DNA of 64,000 nt, taken from positions 1,040,440 through 1,104,439 of the forward strand of contig NZ_VTSR01000032.1 of the NCBI RefSeq assembly GCF_008329715.1, read 5' to 3'. The notes beneath the pieces are model-generated. The model was not told where the DNA came from. It ran no database searches and was given only the letters and a program-made list of their open reading frames with translations. The first letter of the stretch is position 1. Each line of letters starts with the position of its first letter. Positions 33,975 through 42,630 of this stretch are shown piece after piece. The stretch is from Gimesia chilikensis. Its GTDB lineage: Bacteria > Planctomycetota > Planctomycetia > Planctomycetales > Planctomycetaceae. The position numbers were made by a program, and so were the translations under genes.

Positions 33975-35690
33975 ATGTCATCAGTGACTCATTTTCCCTG
34001 CCAGAATCCTGAATCCCGATTTACATCCAGTTCCGCGGTGCCGGAACCGGTATGGGAAAAACAGGATCTGCGTGTGCCCCGCTCCGACGATGTGGTCTTT
34101 TCGCGGCCCGATCTCTCGGAGATCATCGCGGATGCCGAAGCGAACCGCAGCATGTTTGAAGCCTGCTCCCGGGAACGGAGCGGCAAAATTATTTCCAGCC
34201 TGCGGAGCTGGGCCCGGAAAGCCGTTCTGGAAGAAGCGGCCCACTATACCAGCGAGTTGACGGGGACCCCTGTCGAACTACCCGCGGACCTCGACGAGCG
34301 TCTGCTGTTCATGACGGGGCATCAACCGGCGTTGTTTCATCCGGGCGTCTGGGTGAAGAATCTGCTGGTCGGAAACGTCGCCCGGCAGACCGGGGGCCTC
34401 AGTCTGAACCTGATCGTCGACAATGACCTCGTGAGTACGACTTCGATTCGAGTGCCCCAGGGGACACAGGCTGATCCGGAACTGGTCGAAATCCCCTTTG
34501 ATGAAACCATTGAGAAAAAGCCCTGGGAAGAGACGACCGTCCAGAACCGGGAGCTGTTCTGCTCTTTTGAGAAACGTGTCAGCGAGGCACTCCAGCAGTG
34601 GCCCGACCTGGGAGCACCTCTGCTGCAAGAGATCTGGCCGGCTGCCGTCGCGCAATTGGAAACTTCAGATCGCCTGGTTGACTGTCTGACTGCTGCCCGG
34701 CATGCAATGGAATCCCGCTGGGGCGTTGAGAACCTGGAACTGCCCATCAGTCGTCTCTCTGAAACCGGACCGTTTCTCTGGTTTGCCTGTTACCTGATTC
34801 AGAATGCGAGTGCGTTCCGCAAGATACACAATGAAGTCCTGGGAGAGTACCGGAAGGTCAACCGGGTCCGCAGTAAAACACATCCGGTGCCCGAACTCTC
34901 TGAGTCTGAGGGCTGGGTGGAAACCCCGTTCTGGGTCTGGCAGGCCGGCGCCACTCGACGGCACCAGTTGCTCGTGAAACGGGAAGATCAGGAAGTTTTG
35001 CTGTCGGACGGGACGCGTGAAATCGCCCGCTTACCGCTCAAGGAACAGTGCGACCTGTCAGCGGCGATCGAAGTCTTGAAACAACTCCCCGCACAAGGCA
35101 TCCGCCTGCGAACACGGGCGCTGACCACGACTTTGTTTGCCCGGTTGTTTCTGGGCGATCTGTTCGTGCATGGCATCGGCGGCGCCAAGTATGATGAAAT
35201 GACCGATCGGATTTTTACCCGGTTCTTCCATCTGGTGCCTCCGCGATATCTCACACTCTCTGCGACCCGTTACCTCCCCTTCTGCGAGGCGTTTAATGTG
35301 CAGGAGTGCGATGAAACCTGTCTGAGACGGATCCTGCGGGATCTGGATTTCAACTCGGATCGGCATCTGAATCCGGAGCAGCAAAAGACAGCAGCTCCGC
35401 TGCTGGAACGCAAACGGGCGTTGATTCAGGAGCAGGAGGCTGCTCCCGATGAGGAGTTAAGCCCGGCTGCCCGCCGACGTGAGAACCGACTGCGGTTCCG
35501 CGAAATTCGCGAAGTCGACGCCGCCCTGGCCGAACTGACGACACAACTGCGAAGTCAGGTCGAAGAAGATCTAGCGACGATTCAGAAACAGCGGCAGGCC
35601 AACCAGGTCATTCAGAGCCGCGAGCTCTCGTTTGTGCTCTACCCCGAAGCGACGCTGAAGTCTCTGTTCGAGAAACTGGTTGTTGAATAA
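33975..35690 (+). CDS. BshC-like protein (putative cysteine-adding bacillithiol synthase family)
   Basis: A 571-residue protein. The motif MTGHQPALFHPGVWVKNLL at about 112-130 corresponds to the TGQQPGL...Y-type motif of BshC, and the N-terminal Rossmann-like part and long helical C-terminal half fit that family. BshC joins cysteine to GlcN-malate in bacillithiol synthesis. No bshA or bshB lies nearby, and the residues differ from classic BshC, so the reaction is unconfirmed. It is a single gene, convergent with the FetB-like permease. Confidence 0.55.
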   Translation: MSSVTHFPCQNPESRFTSSSAVPEPVWEKQDLRVPRSDDVVFSRPDLSEIIADAEANRSMFEACSRERSGKIISSLRSWARKAVLEEAAHYTSELTGTPVELPADLDERLLFMTGHQPALFHPGVWVKNLLVGNVARQTGGLSLNLIVDNDLVSTTSIRVPQGTQADPELVEIPFDETIEKKPWEETTVQNRELFCSFEKRVSEALQQWPDLGAPLLQEIWPAAVAQLETSDRLVDCLTAARHAMESRWGVENLELPISRLSETGPFLWFACYLIQNASAFRKIHNEVLGEYRKVNRVRSKTHPVPELSESEGWVETPFWVWQAGATRRHQLLVKREDQEVLLSDGTREIARLPLKEQCDLSAAIEVLKQLPAQGIRLRTRALTTTLFARLFLGDLFVHGIGGAKYDEMTDRIFTRFFHLVPPRYLTLSATRYLPFCEAFNVQECDETCLRRILRDLDFNSDRHLNPEQQKTAAPLLERKRALIQEQEAAPDEELSPAARRRENRLRFREIREVDAALAELTTQLRSQVEEDLATIQKQRQANQVIQSRELSFVLYPEATLKSLFEKLVVE

Positions 35691-35719
35691 CCGTTGCTCG
35701 AACCTCTCTCAGTTCCAGG

Positions 35720-36517
35720 TTACTCCCCTGCTTTGTGGATCCGTTCAAACAGGAACTGATGGCGGGAGTTGAATAACTGCCGATATCCCAGCACGACGGA
35801 GATGACCGTCCCCAGTGCGGTGCCGGATGCGATCAGGAACATGATCACAATCTGGTACTTCACCGATTCCAGCGGACTGGCACCGGCGAGAATCTGTCCC
35901 GTCATCATTCCGGGCAGCGAGACCAGCCCGACGACCATCATGGAATTGATAATCGGCGTCATGCCGGAGCGGACCGCATTCTGCAGAGCCTGTCGGGCCG
36001 CTTCATTGCGGGTGGCACCCAGCGTCAGTTTGAGTTCCACCTCAGCCCGGCGGAGAACGAGTTCTTCACTGAGTCGATCCAGGCCCAGTGAAATTCCATT
36101 GAGGGTATTCCCGAGGATCATTCCCAGTAAGGGGATCAGATATTGCGCGGGACTGTCGGACCAGCTGTGCGGCGGAATGACGACCGTCAATGCGAAGCCG
36201 GTCACCAGCCAGGAACTGGCGAAGACCGCGACAATGCTGTTAAGCCAGATGCCCGGGTAGCGCCGCTGGGAACGTTGTACCGCGGTGATCCCCGCGATGA
36301 GCGTCATCGTAAACATGAGCGCGGCGATGACCGACCACCAGGAGAGCTCGAAGATCCACTCCAGGATCAATCCGATCAGCAGCAGTTGCACGATAGAGCG
36401 GAGCGTGGCTATCAGTAACCGCTTCTCCATGTCGAGCTTGAGCCAGATGGAGATGATACCGTTCACCAGGACCAGCGACGTGGCCAGAACCAGATTCAGG
36501 GTTGTTAAGTCGTACAT
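35720..36517 (-). CDS. fetB: FetB/YbbM-type ABC transporter permease (UPF0014)
   Basis: A 265-residue membrane protein with about seven helices. It has the signatures of the FetB family: IISIWLKLDMEKRL near the start, LGMILGNTLNGISLGLDRL in the middle, LTLGATRNEAARQAL in the cytosolic loop, and VSLPGMMTGQILAGASP after it. In E. coli FetAB exports iron. The matching ATPase here is not adjacent but lies at 41926-42630, six kilobases away in the same orientation. The split is unusual but the partner assignment is likely. Confidence 0.88.
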   Translation of the reverse strand: MYDLTTLNLVLATSLVLVNGIISIWLKLDMEKRLLIATLRSIVQLLLIGLILEWIFELSWWSVIAALMFTMTLIAGITAVQRSQRRYPGIWLNSIVAVFASSWLVTGFALTVVIPPHSWSDSPAQYLIPLLGMILGNTLNGISLGLDRLSEELVLRRAEVELKLTLGATRNEAARQALQNAVRSGMTPIINSMMVVGLVSLPGMMTGQILAGASPLESVKYQIVIMFLIASGTALGTVISVVLGYRQLFNSRHQFLFERIHKAGE

Positions 36518-36830
36518 GAAACTTGCTCGGGACAGACTGGGGGATGCGGGTTCAACAGAAACGCAAATCAGTTTACGAACAGGGATTGTAGCAGAGGTTG
36601 CTTCATTTTTTCATCTCGGGGGCTTAACCGGATCTTTAATTTGCAGTGTTTTCCCGTCTTTTCTGAATTCGCGAGACCTTAACTTTCCATTCATCAGCAG
36701 CGAATAATTATCTGGTAGTATCCCACGCCATAATGAAATCAGAAAAACATACTGAGGTGCACACAGCCGGAGTTGTGCCAGGCATGCAGGGCATGCGTTA
36801 TCGCGGAGCAATGTCATTAAGGAGGATGAT
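36518..36830. other. Divergent intergenic region upstream of the lipid-remodelling operon
   Basis: No gene. It should hold the promoter of the operon at 36831. I looked for a Pho box (CTGTCAT repeats) and did not see one. AAGGAGG at 36820-36826 is a strong ribosome site for the gene at 36831. Confidence 0.4.
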
Positions 36831-37796
36831 ATGATCGTGTCCGAGGAACGGGAATCCACAACGGCTGGTCGCGAGATACGCACGATATTTGTCAGCGATG
36901 TCCACCTGGGCTGCATGCACTCACGGGCGGAAGAATTTCTCGCCTTTCTGAAAGCCCACAAGCCTGAGTCCCTGTATCTGGTGGGGGACCTGATCGATGG
37001 CTGGAAGCTTCGCAAAAAATGGCGCTGGCCGGAAAGCTATAACGCGATCCTCGATCGTGTCGAAGAACTGAGTGCCTCGGGGACTGAAGTCTTTTATACC
37101 CCTGGAAACCACGATAATTTTCTCCGCGATTTCGGCAAGCGGTTCGGCTTTGTAACTCTCTCCGATGAGTTCGTGCATATCACGGCGGACGGGCGACGTT
37201 TCCTGATTATCCACGGAGACCAGTTCGATAAATTCGAGACCGGCGCCCAGTGGCTCTCGGTGCTCGGATCGTTCGCGTATGACATTCTACTGACGGCGAA
37301 TACCCTGTTTAACCGTGTCTTTCGACGCAAGGGGCAGGCGAAGTTCGCGCTCTCTTCCGCCATCAAGTCACGGGTTAAACAGCTGATGCGGTTCATCAGT
37401 GATTTTGAACAGAAGCTGGCCAGCCATGCCCGCAAGCGGTTATGCGAGGGCATTATCTGTGGTCACATTCATGCGCCCAATATTCTCGATATTGACGGGA
37501 TTAACTACTGCAATACCGGGGACTGGGTCGAGCACTGCACTGCCCTGATTGAATACAGCGACGGCGCGTTGGAGATTGTGTACTTCGATCAGAATGTCGC
37601 CCCCGTGAAGAAACCAACTGTGAAAACCAGGACCGCGGACCAGGGGGGGGAGACCCCAGGTCGAGGTCGAAATGTCAGGACTGCTGAGTCGGTTCTGGAA
37701 ACGTTGTCATCCCCTCAGGTTGATCAGACGCTGATCAGCCTTTTTTTATTGTCCAGTCGGAGCAGATTCCATGATTGCAGAACGGATCAGTCGTAA
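36831..37796 (+). CDS. plcP: PlcP-like calcineurin-type phosphoesterase (annotated elsewhere as LpxH-like)
   Basis: A 321-residue metallophosphoesterase. All metal-binding motifs are present: SDVHLG, VGDLIDGW, PGNHDN, HGDQFD and GHIHAPN. Proteins like this are often named UDP-2,3-diacylglucosamine pyrophosphatase, but in Sinorhizobium and marine bacteria the related PlcP is a phospholipase C that strips phospholipid headgroups during phosphate starvation. Here the gene overlaps btaA by 26 bases and sits before btaB, so PlcP is the better call. The last 60 residues are low-complexity and read through a terminator hairpin, so the native protein may depend on attenuation or end earlier. A strong AAGGAGG precedes the start. 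Confidence 0.75.
   Translation: MIVSEERESTTAGREIRTIFVSDVHLGCMHSRAEEFLAFLKAHKPESLYLVGDLIDGWKLRKKWRWPESYNAILDRVEELSASGTEVFYTPGNHDNFLRDFGKRFGFVTLSDEFVHITADGRRFLIIHGDQFDKFETGAQWLSVLGSFAYDILLTANTLFNRVFRRKGQAKFALSSAIKSRVKQLMRFISDFEQKLASHARKRLCEGIICGHIHAPNILDIDGINYCNTGDWVEHCTALIEYSDGALEIVYFDQNVAPVKKPTVKTRTADQGGETPGRGRNVRTAESVLETLSSPQVDQTLISLFLLSSRSRFHDCRTDQS
37718..37747 (+). terminator. Terminator-like hairpin inside the plcP tail, just before btaA
   Basis: GGTTGATCAG at 37718-37727 pairs with CTGATCAGCC at 37731-37740 around a 3-nt loop and is followed by seven T. It lies within the last codons of the plcP frame, 23 bases before the btaA start. Translation of the plcP tail could prevent it from forming, so it may act as an attenuator. 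Confidence 0.7.
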
Positions 37797-38967
37797 GAGT
37801 TTTCAATGGGTTCATCAGGGAAACCTCGTTTATAACACCTGCTGGGAGGACCCGCGCCTGGACCGCGAAGCGTTAAAACTCGGACCGGACGATGAAGTCA
37901 TGGTGATTACATCCGCAGGGTGTAATGCCCTGGATTATCTGCTCGACGAACCGCGACGGGTGCATGCGGTGGATGTGAATCCCAAGCAGAATGCGTTGCT
38001 CGAACTGAAGCTGGCTGCGATTCGCAACCTGGAGTTCGAAGACTTTTTCGATCTGTTCGGTCGCGGGAATTCTGCCAACTGGGAGCATCTGTATGGTCAG
38101 AAGCTGCGGTGCGAGCTGTCTGTGCTCACACGGAAATACTGGGACCGGCATGGGGATTTCTTCTCCAGCGAAGGCAAACGCCCCAGCTTTTATTTTCGCG
38201 GCTCTTCCGGCCTGTTTGCCTGGATGGTCAACGGGTATATCGACCGGGTGGCTAAGATCCGGGAAGATATTAATTCCCTGCTCTCCGCACAGGACATCGA
38301 TGAGCAGACCTCGATTTACCAGTCGCGCAATCTGAATGAACAGCTCTGGACGCGGATGATCAAATGGTGGATGCGTCGCGATCTGACGCTGTCGATGCTG
38401 GGTGTGCCCCGGGCGCAACGGACTCAGATCGATCAGGGCTATCCGGGCGGGATTGTGCAGTTCGTGATCGATCGGATTGAGACGGTCTTCACCAGTCGGT
38501 CTCTGCGGGATAACTATTTCTGGCGCGTCTATCTGACGGGCAGTTATGATCCCGAATGTTGTCCGGAGTATCTCAAACGCGAAAACTATGAACGGCTCAA
38601 AGGGGGACTGGTCGACCGGATCAGCGTGAATACGAATACCGTGGAAGGGTTCCTGAATCAGCACCAGGGGACGATTTCCCGATATGTGCTGCTGGACCAT
38701 ATGGACTGGATGGCTGGAGCACAGCCACAACTGCTGCAGAGTGAGTGGCAGGCGATTGTGAACCGGGCGGCAGAAGAGACGCGTATTATCTGGCGGAGCG
38801 CAGGTATGCAGGTCGATTTCATCGATCCCCTGCAGGTGCAGCACCAGGGAGAGACAACCCGAGTGGGAGAAATGCTCCGTTACCAGAGTCAACTCGCGGA
38901 CGAACTGCACGAGCGGGATCGCGTGAATACGTACGGTAGTTTTTATATCGCCGATCTGCAGGTCTGA
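37771..38967 (+). CDS. btaA: S-adenosylmethionine:diacylglycerol 3-amino-3-carboxypropyltransferase
   Basis: A 398-residue protein of the DUF3419/BtaA family. The N-terminus VYNTCWEDPRLDREAL and the SAM-binding ITSAGCNALDYLL plus VHAVDVNPKQNALLELK are family hallmarks. The middle contains the expected helical insert and the end has WRSAGMQVDFI. BtaA transfers the 3-amino-3-carboxypropyl group of SAM to diacylglycerol to form the homoserine lipid that BtaB then methylates to the betaine lipid DGTS. A GGAG ribosome site precedes the ATG. It overlaps plcP and is followed by btaB 51 bases later. Confidence 0.9.
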   Translation: MIAERISRKSFQWVHQGNLVYNTCWEDPRLDREALKLGPDDEVMVITSAGCNALDYLLDEPRRVHAVDVNPKQNALLELKLAAIRNLEFEDFFDLFGRGNSANWEHLYGQKLRCELSVLTRKYWDRHGDFFSSEGKRPSFYFRGSSGLFAWMVNGYIDRVAKIREDINSLLSAQDIDEQTSIYQSRNLNEQLWTRMIKWWMRRDLTLSMLGVPRAQRTQIDQGYPGGIVQFVIDRIETVFTSRSLRDNYFWRVYLTGSYDPECCPEYLKRENYERLKGGLVDRISVNTNTVEGFLNQHQGTISRYVLLDHMDWMAGAQPQLLQSEWQAIVNRAAEETRIIWRSAGMQVDFIDPLQVQHQGETTRVGEMLRYQSQLADELHERDRVNTYGSFYIADLQV

Positions 38968-39018
38968 TCTGATGCCGAAGAAGAAGCGGCTTTTACTCGC
39001 GCGGAAAGGAATCGTCCG

Positions 39019-39762
39019 ATGAGTTATCTGAGTGGACGCTGGAATGATGTCCGGACGCTGTGGCATTTGCTGGCTTCACGGATCGAAGGGCAGACGCACG
39101 CCGAGCGGCTGGACTCTTTCTATTCCGGACAGGCAGCGGGCTATGATCAGTTTCGACGGAAACTGCTGCATGGTCGCTGTGAGTTGTTCGAGAGTCTGCC
39201 GGTTCCTGAGAAGGGCGTCTGGGTCGATCTGGGAGCCGGGACGGGAGAAAATGCTGAACTGTGGGGAGCTCGCCTGCAGGAGTTTCGTCAGGTTTACCTG
39301 GTCGATCTCTGTCAGCCTCTCCTGGATGTCTGTCAGCAGCGGATTACGGACCGGGGCTGGGAACGGGTGTCTGCGGTTTGCGCGGATGCCACACAGTTCG
39401 CACCTGCGGAAACGGAGGTGGACCTCGTGACGTTTTCCTATTCCCTGACGATGATTCCCGACTGGTTTCAGGCGGTGAATCGGGCCTGGGAGTTATTGCG
39501 GCCGGGGGGGATGCTGGCGATCGTCGATTTTTATGTCTCCCGAAAATACCCCGCTGAAACCCTGCGACGGCACAACTGGTTTCAGCGTCATTTCTGGCCG
39601 ACCTGGTTTGCGGGAGACAATGTGTTTCTGAATGCGGACCACCTGCCTTACCTGCTCGACCGGTTTGAACTGGTTTCACTGAAAGAGTGTCAGGGAAGTC
39701 TGCCGTTCGTGCCTCTACTGAAAGTACCTTATTACAGTCTGATTGCCCGTAAGCCCGCCTGA
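39019..39762 (+). CDS. btaB: N-methyltransferase of betaine-lipid synthesis
   Basis: A 247-residue class I SAM methyltransferase. Motif I is VDLGAGTGENAELWG and motif post-I YLVDLCQPLLDVC. The N-terminus (RLDSFYSGQAAGYDQFRRKLL) resembles the methyltransferase half of the algal BTA1 enzyme and bacterial BtaB. With BtaA immediately upstream it should trimethylate diacylglycerylhomoserine to DGTS. The final step is inferred from gene order and similarity by eye. There is no terminator visible directly after it. Confidence 0.85.
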   Translation: MSYLSGRWNDVRTLWHLLASRIEGQTHAERLDSFYSGQAAGYDQFRRKLLHGRCELFESLPVPEKGVWVDLGAGTGENAELWGARLQEFRQVYLVDLCQPLLDVCQQRITDRGWERVSAVCADATQFAPAETEVDLVTFSYSLTMIPDWFQAVNRAWELLRPGGMLAIVDFYVSRKYPAETLRRHNWFQRHFWPTWFAGDNVFLNADHLPYLLDRFELVSLKECQGSLPFVPLLKVPYYSLIARKPA

Positions 39763-39881
39763 GGATTAAACGGAATCTATTGTGACTGTCGTCGGCTGCC
39801 CTCTGCGCTCGGTTCCGATTCTGTTATGATACGCGCTGCGTCACGACTGAGAATCAGAGCCACGTACAGGATACCGACCAG

Positions 39882-41411
39882 ATGTTGATTGAATCGCTGC
39901 AGAATCCATCGCTCTTCGCACATGAGGTAGACGACTTCCAGGTCCTGGAGACGCACATCTCCTGGGTGCTGTTGACGGGGCCGTATGCATATAAACTCAA
40001 AAAGCCGGTCGATCTGGGCTTTGTGAATTTCACCACACTCGCTTTGCGGAAGCAGTACTGCCACGAAGAAATTCGGCTGAATCGACGTCTCGCCCCTGAT
40101 CTGTATCTCAAGGTGATTCCCATCACCGGGACCGAAGCGGCACCGGAACTGGATGGCGCGGGGGAAGTCATCGATTACGCGGTGCAGATGGTGCAGTTTT
40201 CTCAAGATGATCTGCTGAGTAAAGCGATTGGTGAAGATCGGTTAACCGCCGGGCACATCGATCGACTGGCTGAAGAAGTCGCGGAGTTTCACGGCCGGGC
40301 TGCGGTCGCCGGAAGTGATTTGCCTTATGGAACGCCGGATAAGGTTATGGCGCCCGTTAAGGAAAACTTTCGGCACGTGGACGAATTGTTCGGCAATGAT
40401 GACGATGTCCGCGAAATGGTGGAGCAGATTCGTGCCGAGAATGACTGCTGGCATGAATCCGCAAAAGGCTTGCTGGCGGAGCGGAAATCGCAGGGCTTTA
40501 TACGGGAATGTCACGGCGATATGCACCTGGGGAATATGATTCTCAATGACGGCGGGGTGACGATTTTCGACTGCCTCGAGTTCAACGCCGACCTGCGGTG
40601 GACCGACGTGATGAGCGAGGTGGCGTTCGTGGTGATGGACCTGGAGGACCGGGGACGCCCCGATTATGCGATGCGGTTTCTGAACCGCTACTTTGAACTG
40701 ACGGGGGACTACGCCGGTGTGCCTCTGCTGCGGTTTTATCTCTCATATCGGGCAATGGTGCGTGCCAAGGTGGCGGCGCTACGACTGAGTCAGCATGAGT
40801 TTTCCCCGGCTGAAACCCAGGAGATCCGCGAGGAGTTCTGGTCTTATCTGAAGCTGGCCCGCAAGTATGTGACGCGGGATGAGCCTCTGTTGATTCTGAC
40901 GCATGGCGTATCCGGGAGTGGGAAATCGTATGGGACCGGGCTGCTCTTAGAAGGGATGCCGACGATTCGCGTGCGTTCAGATGTGGAGCGGAAGCGATTA
41001 CAGGCGGAGCAGGCGATTCCTGATGAGCGTCTCTATACATCCGATGTGACCGAGCTGACCTATCAGCGGCTGGTGGAGCTGGCCGAGACGATTCTGGACG
41101 CGGGCTGGTCGGCAATTGTCGATGCGACGACGCTGCAGGTCTGGCAGCGTTCCCTGTTCAGCGAACTGGCGTCAGAGCGGGGAGTCCGGTTTGTTCTGCT
41201 CTGTTTTGAAGCTGAACAGGAGGTGCTGGAGCAGCGGATCGAAGACCGTCAGACGTACGAAGAAGATCCCTCGGATGCGACTCGGGATGTGCTACAGCTG
41301 CAACTCGATGTTCGCGAACCGCTGACAGCGGAGGAACAGGCGGTTTCAGTCGTCCTCCCTGTAAAACAGGAATGGACGACTGAAATGCTGGTTCATCTGG
41401 TGACTGGTTAG
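39882..41411 (+). CDS. Fused aminoglycoside-phosphotransferase-like and P-loop kinase protein
   Basis: A 509-residue two-domain protein. The first 330 residues are APH-like: CHGDMHLGNM holds the Brenner-type HGD-x-x-x-x-N catalytic loop and TIFDCLEFN the metal-binding Asp. From about residue 340 a separate nucleotide kinase fold begins with the P-loop GVSGSGKS and continues with the VDATTLQVWQR and RIEDRQ regions seen in AAA_33-type kinases. Such fusions are widespread, but their substrate is unknown and drug resistance is not implied. It may be transcribed with the lipid operon 120 bases upstream. Confidence 0.85.
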   Translation: MLIESLQNPSLFAHEVDDFQVLETHISWVLLTGPYAYKLKKPVDLGFVNFTTLALRKQYCHEEIRLNRRLAPDLYLKVIPITGTEAAPELDGAGEVIDYAVQMVQFSQDDLLSKAIGEDRLTAGHIDRLAEEVAEFHGRAAVAGSDLPYGTPDKVMAPVKENFRHVDELFGNDDDVREMVEQIRAENDCWHESAKGLLAERKSQGFIRECHGDMHLGNMILNDGGVTIFDCLEFNADLRWTDVMSEVAFVVMDLEDRGRPDYAMRFLNRYFELTGDYAGVPLLRFYLSYRAMVRAKVAALRLSQHEFSPAETQEIREEFWSYLKLARKYVTRDEPLLILTHGVSGSGKSYGTGLLLEGMPTIRVRSDVERKRLQAEQAIPDERLYTSDVTELTYQRLVELAETILDAGWSAIVDATTLQVWQRSLFSELASERGVRFVLLCFEAEQEVLEQRIEDRQTYEEDPSDATRDVLQLQLDVREPLTAEEQAVSVVLPVKQEWTTEMLVHLVTG

Positions 41412-41438
41412 ACACCGAATGCTGGAGGAAGCGGTGAA

Positions 41439-41804
41439 TTATTCCGTTTCCGAAATCCAGGTGCGGGCGGCGTCCAGTTCGTGCAGGTCGAAATATTTGA
41501 CCTTAGCGGAGGTGAAGGGTTTGCAGAACATGGCCATGCCCTCTTCCCATTTCTTCTCGCCGACCATGGCCAGCTTGCCGATGTCTTTGAAGTGCTTGAC
41601 GTCGAACTTGATGTCTTCCCAGATCGCTTCCATAGTCCAGCCGTGAAAATCGTGGAGTACGACCAGCATGTGCAGGGGGCCGTGCTGCTGGATCAGTGTT
41701 TCGATCGTAGGAGTGAAGTCGTGGTAATCTTCCTTGACCAGCTTACCGGACATGTTGATTTCCACGTAGTTCTCAGTCTCGTGATGTATGATTTCAAGTG
41801 ACAT
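41439..41804 (-). CDS. SpoIIAA-like STAS-fold protein (PF11964)
   Basis: A 121-residue protein with a GAGAC ribosome site. Its order (MSLEIIHH, VEINMSGKLVKEDYHDF, LVVLHDFHGWTMEAIWEDIKF, KLAMVGEKKWEEGM, YFDLHELDAARTWI) matches the PF11964 SpoIIAA-like family. These adopt a STAS/SpoIIAA fold but lack a clear anti-sigma-antagonist phosphosite. Function in planctomycetes is unknown, sometimes membrane- or lipid-related. It is convergent with the fused kinase gene. Confidence 0.85.
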   Translation of the reverse strand: MSLEIIHHETENYVEINMSGKLVKEDYHDFTPTIETLIQQHGPLHMLVVLHDFHGWTMEAIWEDIKFDVKHFKDIGKLAMVGEKKWEEGMAMFCKPFTSAKVKYFDLHELDAARTWISETE

Positions 41805-41925
41805 CGGTTGTCTCCTTTAAAGGTGAGAGAATGACTTACTCTCTCCAGCATAATTAAATCAGGGCTGGTTTCCAATTCGTAATGGACAGATTTCACGGTT
41901 CCTTGATAAACCCGATTGTCCTGGT

Positions 41926-42630
41926 TCAGGCGGTTGTCGGAACTGGTGCCAGGGTGCCGGCTGGAAAGGTCATGATCTGTGTGGCGACCCGTTCTGCCTG
42001 CGCGTGATCGTGGGTAATCCAGACGAAGGCCGGACGCTGGTTTGAGGTCTCAAGCCACTGTTGAATGATCTGCTCAAACTGCCGCGTGGTTTGCGGATCG
42101 AGGCCGGACGTCGGTTCGTCCATTAACAGGATCTGTGGGGCGAGAATTAAAGCCCGCAGCAGAGCGACGATCTGCCCTTCTCCCCCCGAGAGCGCACTGG
42201 ATTTCCGCTTGAGAAACCCGTTGGGGCGTTCGAAGGAACTGAGTAGTTCCAGGACCGCGTCGACATTGTTGGATTTATCCTGGTTGATATGAAACTGCAG
42301 CGCGAATTTGAGATTGCTTTCCACGGTCCCTTCGATGAGCACGGGCCGCTGCTGCAGATAGACGACCTGGCTGCGGTAGGCAGGCAGGTCCTTGTCGGTG
42401 ACGTGGGCATTTTGAAACAGAATGTCTCCCGCCTGGATTTCATCCAGCATGGCCAGAGATCGGAGGAACAGCGATTTTCCCGAACCGGTGGGGCCGACAA
42501 TCGCGATCCGATCGCCGGGATGGACCTTGAGTGACAAATCACTGACGAGCCACTCCCCTGCACTGGTCTGGCGGCCGATGGAGCAGGCTTCCAGCAGACA
42601 ATCCTGGTCTGTTTCCGTCGCGTCACTCAA
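41926..42630 (-). CDS. fetA: FetA/YbbL-type ABC transporter ATPase
   Basis: A 234-residue ATPase with Walker A GPTGSGKS, Q-loop VVYLQQRP, signature LSGGEGQ and Walker B ILLMDEPTSGLD followed by the H-loop THDHAQ. The LQQRPVLIEGTVESNL segment is characteristic of FetA/YbbL. The permease partner FetB lies apart at 35720-36517. Its start overlaps the stop of the PfkB kinase gene by 4 bases (ATGA), so it is co-transcribed with a sugar kinase. Export of iron or another small solute is inferred from the family. Confidence 0.85.
   Translation of the reverse strand: MSDATETDQDCLLEACSIGRQTSAGEWLVSDLSLKVHPGDRIAIVGPTGSGKSLFLRSLAMLDEIQAGDILFQNAHVTDKDLPAYRSQVVYLQQRPVLIEGTVESNLKFALQFHINQDKSNNVDAVLELLSSFERPNGFLKRKSSALSGGEGQIVALLRALILAPQILLMDEPTSGLDPQTTRQFEQIIQQWLETSNQRPAFVWITHDHAQAERVATQIMTFPAGTLAPVPTTA

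Noticed and set aside
36831..37796. LpxH in lipid A synthesis
   Set aside because: Motifs fit, but the operon with btaA and btaB favours PlcP; kept as an alternative only.
37873..39066. A 397-codon open frame antisense to btaA
   Set aside because: btaA is well supported by family motifs and operon position; the opposite frame has no recognisable content.
39882..41411. Aminoglycoside resistance gene
   Set aside because: The APH-like fold is fused to a P-loop kinase as in widespread housekeeping fusions; nothing ties it to antibiotics.
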